Below, piece after piece: positions 1 through 5,228 of a stretch of 5,228 bases of DNA (position 1 is its first letter; each line of letters begins with the position of its first letter). Position numbers and translations under genes: made by a program. This stretch comes from Rhizobium sp. GTDB taxonomy: Bacteria > Pseudomonadota > Alphaproteobacteria > Rhizobiales > Rhizobiaceae. The notes beneath the pieces were generated by a model, which was given only the letters and a program-made list of their open reading frames with translations, was not told the DNA's origin and made no database searches. The stretch spans positions 15,643-20,870 of the forward strand of contig DNPN01000161.1 of assembly GCA_003501385.1 (NCBI GenBank), read 5' to 3'.

Positions 1-488
1 GCACCTATCCGCTGCCGGAAGCGCAACTGGACCGTTTTCTGTTGCAGGTGGATGTCGGCTATCCCGAACTGGCGGCAGAGCGGCAAATTCTGCTGGATAC
101 CACCGGAATGAGTGACAGCCACGCCAATGCGGTGCTGGATGCCGAGCGGCTGCTGGGCATTCAACGCCTGATCCGGCAGATGCCGGTCTCTGAAAAAGTG
201 GTGGATGCGATTTTGTCACTCGTGCGGTCTGCCCGTCCGGGGCAGGGCCATGCAGAAACCGACAAGCATGTGGCCTGGGGTCCGGGTCCACGCGCCGGGC
301 AGGCGCTAATGCTCTGCGCCCGCGCTCGTGCGCTGTATGAAGGGCGGCTGGCTCCCTCGATTGATGATGTGCATGCGCTGGCAGAACCTGTGTTGCAACA
401 CCGCATGGCATTGACCTTTGCGGCCCGTGCTGAAGGGATAGCGGTGCGCGATGTCATCGCCTCGCTGGTCAAGCGAAACAAAGAATAA
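1..488 (+). CDS. MoxR-family AAA+ ATPase, C-terminal part (5' truncated)
   Basis: The reading frame is open from the left edge (first whole codon at 3) to TAA at 486-488, giving 161 visible residues, about half of a usual MoxR protein (roughly 320-335). The visible part begins TYPLPEAQLDRF, the conserved MoxR segment after sensor 1; in related helix-2-insert AAA+ proteins such as magnesium chelatase BchI the LDRF arginine is the arginine finger. The helical lid follows, with WGPGPRAGQAL at visible residues 92-102; its arginine (codon 291-293) matches the sensor 2 position. Walker A and B must lie upstream of the window. MoxR ATPases are cytoplasmic, usually paired with vWA proteins, and thought to act as chaperones in maturing protein complexes or inserting metals. 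Here the partner is the DUF58 gene 15 nt downstream. The TTG at 42 is an internal leucine codon, not the start. Family assignment is secure; the specific client is unknown. Confidence 0.95.
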   Translation, partial: TYPLPEAQLDRFLLQVDVGYPELAAERQILLDTTGMSDSHANAVLDAERLLGIQRLIRQMPVSEKVVDAILSLVRSARPGQGHAETDKHVAWGPGPRAGQALMLCARARALYEGRLAPSIDDVHALAEPVLQHRMALTFAARAEGIAVRDVIASLVKRNKE

Positions 489-492
489 GGAG
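487..492 (+). promoter_or_regulatory. Ribosome binding site of the DUF58 gene
   Basis: AAGGAG lies 11 nt before the GTG at 504 and overlaps the TAA stop of the MoxR gene. It is the only good Shine-Dalgarno match near this start and supports choosing the GTG over the internal ATG at 594. Its overlap with the upstream stop suggests translational coupling. Confidence 0.8.
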
Positions 493-503
493 ACGGTGAC
501 AAC

Positions 504-1436
504 GTGGCAGCAATAGGACAGATCGTTGAGAAAACCCCGACCGGGGACGGTCTGGCCCGTGCACGCCAAAGGGCGGCGCTGATTCCCGATTGCATGGTCG
601 AGGCCAAGCGCATTGCCAACACGGTGATTGCCGGATGGCATGGCCGCAGAAAGCGCGGGATTGGCGAAAATTTCTGGCAATTTCGCCCCTATGCCGAGGG
701 CGAGAGCATGTCCGCCATTGATTGGCGGCGCTCTGCCCGCGATGATCAACTCTATATCCGCGACCGGGAATGGGAAGCGGCGCATACTGTCTGGCTCTGG
801 GCTGATCTTTCACCATCGATGATGTTCAAATCGCGTCTTGGCACGGTGTCGAAGGAAAGCCGGGCACTGGTGCTGATGCTGGCGCTGGCCGAAATTCTCG
901 CCCGCTCTGGTGAACGCATTGGCTGCCCCGGCATTCTGGAGCCAGTCGCGGCCCGCAACGCCGCCGAGCGGCTGGCAACGGCGCTGATGCATGTGCCGGA
1001 GATTCAAGGCCTTCCCGATGCAGGCATGCCGCAGACAGGCATGATCCGCCAAGCCAGCGATATTGTGCTGATTGGCGATTTTCTCGATGATGCTGACAGC
1101 ATCATGGGGCAGATCACGCCGCTGTCGCGCCGTGGATTGCGCGGCCATGTGATTGAAATTGCTGATCCTGTGGAAGAGCTGTTTCCCTATAGCGGCCGCA
1201 CCGAATTTACCGATCCCGAAACCGGTGAAAAGCTGGTGTCTGGCCGGGCCGAGAGCATTGGGGATGATTATCGCCACGCCTATCTGGCCCGCCGCGAAGC
1301 GCTGGGGTTTGGCCTGCGGCGTCTTGGGTGGAGCTTTACCCATCATTTGACCGATCATTTGGCATCCGAGGCCTTGGCGTCTGTGCATATGCATCTGTCT
1401 GGCACGCCGCAAGGCGGCAAACGGGGAGGGGCGTGA
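504..1436 (+). CDS. DUF58 protein with vWA-like fold, MoxR partner
   Basis: This is a 310-residue protein without signal peptide or clear membrane segment, so it is probably cytoplasmic. The DUF58 signature is complete: an HGRRKRGIGENFWQFRPY stretch at about residues 46-63, then AIDWRRSAR at 71-79, then IRDREWE at 85-91. A vWA-like core follows, with DLSPS at 101-105 fitting the MIDAS pattern DxSxS and GDFLD at 191-195 supplying a plausible further metal-site aspartate. The start is GTG at 504, supported by AAGGAG upstream and by the N-terminal text typical of rhizobial homologues; the next in-frame ATG (594) would cut into the conserved region. DUF58 genes are classic neighbours of moxR, and the pair is thought to work as an ATPase plus adaptor. 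The gene ends in TGATG, its stop sharing one base with the next start. Family assignment is very likely; the molecular role is unproven. Confidence 0.93.
   Translation: MAAIGQIVEKTPTGDGLARARQRAALIPDCMVEAKRIANTVIAGWHGRRKRGIGENFWQFRPYAEGESMSAIDWRRSARDDQLYIRDREWEAAHTVWLWADLSPSMMFKSRLGTVSKESRALVLMLALAEILARSGERIGCPGILEPVAARNAAERLATALMHVPEIQGLPDAGMPQTGMIRQASDIVLIGDFLDDADSIMGQITPLSRRGLRGHVIEIADPVEELFPYSGRTEFTDPETGEKLVSGRAESIGDDYRHAYLARREALGFGLRRLGWSFTHHLTDHLASEALASVHMHLSGTPQGGKRGGA
1425..1429 (+). promoter_or_regulatory. Ribosome binding site of the BatA/DUF4159 gene
   Basis: GGAGG, inside a longer G-rich run at 1423-1431, sits 6 nt before the ATG at 1436. It lies within the last codons of the DUF58 gene, where it encodes part of the Gly-rich C-terminus. 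Together with the TGATG overlap it fixes the start of the next gene and argues for coupled translation. Confidence 0.8.
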
Positions 1437-4243
1437 TGTTGTCTTCCTTTGCCTTTGCCAGTCCCGCCCTTTTGGGGGCGCTGGTTGTGCTGCCCGCCAT
1501 CTGGTGGCTGTTGAAGCTCACGCCGCCGCGCCCGCAGGCGGAAGTGTTTCCACCGTTGAAAATCCTCGCAACCGTGTTGAAGCGGGAGGAAACACCAGCG
1601 CGCAGCCCTTGGTGGCTGACGCTGTTGCGCATGATTATGGCCACGTTGGTGATTCTGGCGCTGGCTGATCCGGTTTTGAACCCGCGCAGTGGCACGGTTG
1701 CGGGTGGTGGCCCGCTGGTGCTCATGATAGACAATGGCTGGGCCAGCGCCCCGGATTGGGAGCGCCGCGTGGAAACCGCAGATGGCTTGATTGACGAGGC
1801 GGAAAACAAGGGTGTTGCCATTTCCATGGTGTTTAGCGCCGAGCCAACGCAAGATGCGGTTCCCACAGATCCCGCCACGGCACGGGAAAAGCTCCGCGCT
1901 GCCAAGCCGCATCCGCTGGTGCCAGATCGGGCCAAGGCGCTTGCATCTTTGCAAACGGCGCTGAAAGACAGCCACCCCGGCACTTTGGCGTTTTTGACCG
2001 ATGGGCTTGCCGCCAAGGACAATGAGCAGCTTGGAGCCGCACTGTCTGCCTTGAAGCCGGACGAGGTGCGGGTGATTGCCGATGATGGCAAAGCCACCCT
2101 CGCCATCACGAGTGCGGCCAATGGTGCGGAACGTTTGAACGCCAAGGTAACACGCTTGGCAACGGCAGAGCCGCAGCAGGTGATTGTTGATGCACAAGAT
2201 CAGCAGGGCCGCCCGATTGCCACTGGCACCGCCCGCTTTGCGAGCGGCGAGAGCGTTGCCACTGCCGAGATTGCTGCCCCTTACGAGCTGCGCAATGATT
2301 TTGCCCGCCTCAGCATTGCTGGTCTGGCCAGCGCCGGATCGGTGCATCTGTTGGATGATGGTTTTCGCCGTCGCAAGGTGGCGCTGCTGTCTGGCGATGC
2401 CAATGATGAATTTCAGCCGCTTCTGTCACCGCTCTATTATATCGAGCGGGCGCTGCAACCCTATGCCGATCTGATCAAGGCGCAGGACAAGGATCTGGCC
2501 ACCGCTATTCCAAAATTGCTGCAACAAAACCCCTCTGTGGTGGTGATGGCCGATATTGGCCGCATGCCGCCCGATGTGCAGCAGCAATTGTTGCGCTTTG
2601 TGAAGCGTGGCGGCACGTTGATCCGCTTTGCCGGGCCACGGCTTGCGGCTGCGCCTGTGGATGACCCGCTGGTGCCGGTGATGTTGCGCCAGGGCGAGCG
2701 GCAATTGGGCGGAGCGCTGTCCTGGGCGGTGCTGCAGGCGCTGGCACCCTTTCCCGATGCTGGCCCCTTTGCCGGTTTGCCTGCACCCGATGGCATTGTG
2801 GTGAAGCGGCAAGTGCTGGCCGAGCCGACGCCCGATCTGGCCGATCGCACCTGGGCCAGCCTCACCGATGGCACGCCGCTGGTGACCAGCAAGGATATTG
2901 GCGCTGGTCGCATTGTGCTGTTCCATGTCAGCGCTGAGGCCAGCTGGTCCAATCTGCCGATTTCCGGTGCCTTTGTGGAAATGCTGCGCCGGATTGTGCA
3001 GCTTTCCCATGCCGGGTCTGTCACCGCCAGCACCACCGGGGCCGCCGCTGCCCTGCCACCCTATCGCCTGTTGACCGAGCGCGGCGCGCTGACTGCGGAA
3101 GCGGGCAATGCCAAGCCGCTGGAGCTGGGCGCAAAGCGCCCCTTGGCCGCCAGTTTTGATAATCCGCCGGGGCTTTATGGTTCTGAGGATGGGTTTGCGG
3201 CGCTTAATCTGTTGCCGCATGGTGCCGAGTTGAAGCCGGTTGATCTCTCCGGGGCCAGTGTTGCCATGGTGCGCGAAGCGCTGATTGGCGCAACCGCCAA
3301 GCCGTTGAAGCCGTTTTTGTTAGGTTTGGCCTTGGCACTGTTCATTCTTGATAGTCTGGTTGTGCTGATCATGGGTGGAGCCTTCGCCCGCCTGCCAAAG
3401 CGCGGCGCTATTGCGGTGTTTCTTGCCATCGCAGCGCTGGGCCTGTGCATGCTGCCGATGGATCGGGCGCAGGCCGATGACACCAAGCCCGGCGATGAGC
3501 TGTTGCTGCAACGGCTGGACAATACCCATCTGGCCTATGTCAAAACCGGCGAGAGCGATGTGGACACGCTGTCCGAACGCGGCTTGAGCGGCCTGACCGA
3601 ATATATGAGCTATCGCACCACTTTGGAGCCGGGTGCTCCCGTGGGACTGGACATCACCAAGGATGAGCTGTCGCTCTATCCGATTATTTTCTGGCCAATT
3701 TCCGCCACCGCCCCCATGCCGAGTGCGGAAGCCATCAGCCGGATTGATGCCTATATGCGCGCTGGCGGCACAGTGTTGTTTGACACCCGCGACCAGTTCA
3801 GCAGCTTTGGCGGCGATGGCGCGCCGAGTGCCAATGGCGAGCGGCTGCGCGCGATATTGGCCAATATTGATATTCCACCGCTGGAGCCGGTGCCGAAGGA
3901 TCATGTGCTGACCCGCTCCTTTTATCTGCTGCACACCTATCCGGGCCGCTACAATGGCAGCCCTTTGTGGGTGGAAGCGCGGCAGGAGGCCAAATCCAAG
4001 GGCAAGGAATTGACCTCAGGCGGCGATGGCGTGTCGCCCATCATTATCACCGGCAATGATTTTCTGGGTGCCTGGGCCATTGATGCCAATGGCGTGCCGC
4101 TGTTGCCCACCGTGCCAGCTGATGAGCGCCAGCGGGAAATCTCTTACCGTGTGGGCGTCAATATCATGATGTATATGCTGACCGGCAATTATAAAGCCGA
4201 TCAGGTGCATGTGCCTGCTTTGCTGGAAAGATTGGGCCAATGA
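1436..4243 (+). CDS. Large inner-membrane protein: BatA N-terminus, degenerate vWA, GATase-like region, DUF4159
   Basis: The protein has 935 residues. Residues 1-80 are a BatA-type double-transmembrane region (helices about 8-28 and 60-77) with a basic loop between. A vWA-like domain follows from about 92: the MIDAS aspartate is kept (D99), but D-N-G-W-A replaces DxSxS, so both serines are lost; TDG remains at 188-190. Next come a beta-rich stretch and a GATase-like module (about 315-500, RGGTLIRF at 391-398). Helices 3 (about 626-648) and 4 (657-674) lead to DUF4159 (about 687-920), shown by LAYVKTGESDVD, YRTTLEP, DELSLYPIIFWPI and GGTVLFDTRDQ. The positive-inside rule (basic loops 29-56 and 651-656) places both large regions in the periplasm. 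Its only cysteine is C671 in helix 4, so no Cys-based amidotransferase activity is expected. An AQA site at 678-680 resembles signal peptidase cleavage. ATG 1436 is chosen for its strong ribosome site; an upstream in-frame ATG at 1328 lies inside DUF58. The function is unknown, probably envelope-related. Confidence 0.88.
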   Translation: MLSSFAFASPALLGALVVLPAIWWLLKLTPPRPQAEVFPPLKILATVLKREETPARSPWWLTLLRMIMATLVILALADPVLNPRSGTVAGGGPLVLMIDNGWASAPDWERRVETADGLIDEAENKGVAISMVFSAEPTQDAVPTDPATAREKLRAAKPHPLVPDRAKALASLQTALKDSHPGTLAFLTDGLAAKDNEQLGAALSALKPDEVRVIADDGKATLAITSAANGAERLNAKVTRLATAEPQQVIVDAQDQQGRPIATGTARFASGESVATAEIAAPYELRNDFARLSIAGLASAGSVHLLDDGFRRRKVALLSGDANDEFQPLLSPLYYIERALQPYADLIKAQDKDLATAIPKLLQQNPSVVVMADIGRMPPDVQQQLLRFVKRGGTLIRFAGPRLAAAPVDDPLVPVMLRQGERQLGGALSWAVLQALAPFPDAGPFAGLPAPDGIVVKRQVLAEPTPDLADRTWASLTDGTPLVTSKDIGAGRIVLFHVSAEASWSNLPISGAFVEMLRRIVQLSHAGSVTASTTGAAAALPPYRLLTERGALTAEAGNAKPLELGAKRPLAASFDNPPGLYGSEDGFAALNLLPHGAELKPVDLSGASVAMVREALIGATAKPLKPFLLGLALALFILDSLVVLIMGGAFARLPKRGAIAVFLAIAALGLCMLPMDRAQADDTKPGDELLLQRLDNTHLAYVKTGESDVDTLSERGLSGLTEYMSYRTTLEPGAPVGLDITKDELSLYPIIFWPISATAPMPSAEAISRIDAYMRAGGTVLFDTRDQFSSFGGDGAPSANGERLRAILANIDIPPLEPVPKDHVLTRSFYLLHTYPGRYNGSPLWVEARQEAKSKGKELTSGGDGVSPIIITGNDFLGAWAIDANGVPLLPTVPADERQREISYRVGVNIMMYMLTGNYKADQVHVPALLERLGQ
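4225..4230 (+). promoter_or_regulatory. Possible weak ribosome binding site before the junction mini-ORF
   Basis: GGAAAG lies 9 nt before the ATG at 4240, within the last codons of the DUF4159 gene. The match to a Shine-Dalgarno sequence is only moderate. It matters only if the 14-codon mini-ORF is translated; otherwise it is plain coding sequence. Confidence 0.25.
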
Positions 4244-4268
4244 GACAAACTGGGCCAATGACACAGGC
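4233..4268 (+). repeat. 18-bp imperfect tandem duplication over the gene 3 stop codon
   Basis: Two copies stand head to tail: 4233-4250 (tgggccaatgagacaaac) and 4251-4268 (tgggccaatgacacaggc), identical at 15 of 18 positions including the first 11. The first copy contains the end of gene 3 (Gly-Gln-stop), and the second repeats that codon context in the same frame. A readthrough product would therefore add only Asp-Lys-Leu-Gly-Gln before a second TGA at 4259-4261. The pattern fits a replication-slippage duplication that lengthened the junction between genes 3 and 4. Confidence 0.85.
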
Positions 4269-4284
4269 AGGATACGCGCCATGA
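4240..4284 (+). other. Candidate 14-codon coupling mini-ORF between genes 3 and 4
   Basis: An ATG at 4240 overlaps the TGA stop of gene 3 as ATGA. It opens a 14-codon frame (MRQTGPMTQAGYAP) ending in TGA at 4282-4284, which overlaps the ATG of gene 4 as a second ATGA. A second in-frame ATG at 4258 comes from the tandem duplication. The arrangement could hand ribosomes across the 37-nt gap by stop-start reinitiation. The peptide has no recognisable features, and the frame may have arisen by chance, so this is a candidate, not a supported gene. Confidence 0.3.
4269..4272 (+). promoter_or_regulatory. Ribosome binding site of the second membrane-protein gene
   Basis: AGGA is 8 nt before the ATG at 4281. 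It is a short but well-spaced Shine-Dalgarno match. No other in-frame ATG, GTG or TTG occurs between the gene 3 stop and 4281, so this start is well determined. Confidence 0.7.
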
Positions 4285-5228
4285 GCCTTTCCTTCTCCCC
4301 TTATCTGCCTTGGTGGGTGCTGGCGGTGCTGGCTGTTCTGGCGCTGGTGGTGGCTTTTCTGGGTATCCAAAAGGGCATTCGTGGCAGCACTCTTCGTCTG
4401 ATTGCCTTTGCAGCGCTGATTGTGGCACTGGCCAATCCGTTGTTGCTCTCGGAAGATCGCGATGCCCTGAGCACGATTGTGCCGGTGATCGTTGATCGTA
4501 GTCAGAGCCAGACGGATATTGCCGCCCGCAATGTCATGACTGATCAGGCGCTTGCGGGTATCAAGCAGCGGTTGGCCAATATCCCCGGCATTGAGCCGCG
4601 CATTGTCGAGGCCTCCACCCCGGAAACATCGGATACGCCATCCACCCGGTTGTTCGAGGCGCTGTCTTCGGCCATGGCCGATGTGCCGCCTGCGCGCATT
4701 GGCGGAGCTATTTTCATTACAGATGGGCAGGTGCATGATGTGCCGCCCAACCTCAAAACCCTTGGCATGGATGCCCCCGTCCACACGCTTTTGACCGGCA
4801 AGGCCAATGAATTTGACCGCCGCATTGAAGTGGTGCGCGCACCGCGCTTTGGCATTGTCGGCCAGAGCCAGGATATGCTGCTGCGGGTGATTGATGATGG
4901 CAGCAAAGCCACCATTCCTGCGTCTGCTCCAGCAAAGGTGAGTGTGCGGATCAATGGTGAGGATGGCGGCACATTCACCGCCGCGCCGGGCAAGGATACG
5001 CCGTTTAGCTTCACCGTGCCCCGTGCGGGCAGCAATGTGCTGGAATTTACCGTGGCCGGCCTGCCGGGTGAAGTGTCGGAGATCAACAACAAGGCGGTGC
5101 ATCTGATTGATGGCATCCGCCAAAACCTGCGGGTGTTGCTGGTGTCGGGCGAACCCCATGCAGGCGAGCGGGCATGGCGCAATCTGTTGAAATCCGACGC
5201 CGCGGTGGATCTGGTGCATTTCACCATT
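4281..5228 (+). CDS. Second vWA-type inner-membrane protein with GATase-like region (3' truncated)
   Basis: The frame is open from ATG 4281 to the right edge with no stop, giving 316 residues; rhizobial homologues are, from memory, roughly 690 long, so over half is missing. Two helices (about 9-29 and 40-57) flank a basic loop (QKGIRGSTLR), giving N-out, loop-in topology with the remainder in the periplasm. A vWA-like domain follows with an intact MIDAS motif, VDRSQS (D72, S74, S76), and TDG at 147-149. A beta-rich stretch (about 180-275) comes next. VHLIDG and then RVLLVSGEPHAGERAWRNLL (284-303) open a GATase-like module cut off by the window edge. The order matches the first half of the upstream membrane protein, suggesting old paralogy. 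There is no cysteine in the visible part. It most likely works with the upstream protein in the same envelope complex. The family match is strong; the biochemical function is unknown. Confidence 0.87.
   Translation, partial: MSLSFSPYLPWWVLAVLAVLALVVAFLGIQKGIRGSTLRLIAFAALIVALANPLLLSEDRDALSTIVPVIVDRSQSQTDIAARNVMTDQALAGIKQRLANIPGIEPRIVEASTPETSDTPSTRLFEALSSAMADVPPARIGGAIFITDGQVHDVPPNLKTLGMDAPVHTLLTGKANEFDRRIEVVRAPRFGIVGQSQDMLLRVIDDGSKATIPASAPAKVSVRINGEDGGTFTAAPGKDTPFSFTVPRAGSNVLEFTVAGLPGEVSEINNKAVHLIDGIRQNLRVLLVSGEPHAGERAWRNLLKSDAAVDLVHFTI

Noticed and set aside
42..488. TTG at 42 as the start of a 148-residue gene
   Set aside because: The frame stays open to the left edge, and the residues before it (PLPEAQLDRF) are conserved MoxR sequence. 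The TTG is an internal leucine codon.
1328..1435. N-terminal extension of gene 3 from the ATG at 1328
   Set aside because: It would overlap the DUF58 gene by over 100 nt and put a non-conserved stretch before a typical BatA N-terminus. The ATG at 1436 has a strong ribosome site and a TGATG junction.
1355..2347. 330-residue minus-strand open frame opposite gene 3, and similar frames at 2426-3220 and 3320-3934
   Set aside because: These low-complexity Arg/Gln/His-rich translations mirror the codon bias of the real gene. There is no ribosome site or family signature.
3386..3475. An independent gene start for a separate DUF4159 protein inside gene 3
   Set aside because: The frame is continuous through the region without a stop. 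The ATG at 3371 lacks a convincing ribosome site, so a fused protein, possibly processed, is the simpler reading.
4244..4280. A terminator or promoter in the gap between genes 3 and 4
   Set aside because: The 37 nt hold a direct repeat, not an inverted one. There is no stem with a T-run and no recognisable -35/-10 pair.
4164..5219. 351-residue minus-strand open frame opposite gene 4
   Set aside because: The translation is rich in His, Arg, Gln and Ala with no domain pattern, as expected of an antisense shadow of G+C-rich coding DNA. The plus-strand frame encodes a recognisable protein.

Overview
The window is a compact, fully coding stretch of plus-strand DNA from what looks like an alphaproteobacterium, most likely of the order Hyphomicrobiales (Rhizobiales), family Rhizobiaceae. 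I base this on the G+C-rich codon usage and on the protein sequences and gene order, which I recognise from rhizobial genomes. Genus and species cannot be assigned from the window alone.

Layout, all on the plus strand: (1) the C-terminal half of a MoxR-family AAA+ ATPase, cut by the left edge (1-488); (2) a 310-residue DUF58 protein with a von Willebrand A (vWA)-like fold, GTG start (504-1436); (3) a 935-residue inner-membrane protein with an N-terminal BatA-type double-transmembrane region, a degenerate vWA-like domain, a glutamine-amidotransferase-like (GATase-like) region and a C-terminal DUF4159 domain (1436-4243); (4) the first 316 residues of a related large membrane protein that keeps the vWA metal-site motif and runs off the right edge (4281-5228). 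Gaps are 15 nt, a 1-nt overlap and 37 nt. No promoter, terminator, RNA gene, mobile element or CRISPR array is visible. This looks like the middle of one polycistronic operon whose promoter lies to the left.

Working model: the MoxR ATPase and the DUF58 protein form a cytoplasmic chaperone-like pair, as MoxR/vWA pairs do elsewhere. They would act with two membrane proteins whose large domains are predicted to lie in the periplasm. From memory, a homologous four-gene operon in Rhizobium leguminosarum (RL3499-RL3502) was reported to be needed for normal cell morphology and envelope integrity. The biochemical activity is, to my knowledge, unknown, so the operon type is conserved but poorly understood rather than new.

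The points most worth a second look are these. Gene 3 has a signal-peptide-like segment with an AxA site buried in its middle, just before DUF4159. The two adjacent membrane proteins look like divergent paralogues, one with an intact and one with a destroyed MIDAS motif. The 37-nt junction between genes 3 and 4 contains an 18-bp imperfect tandem duplication and a 14-codon mini-ORF that overlaps both the upstream stop and the downstream start by ATGA.
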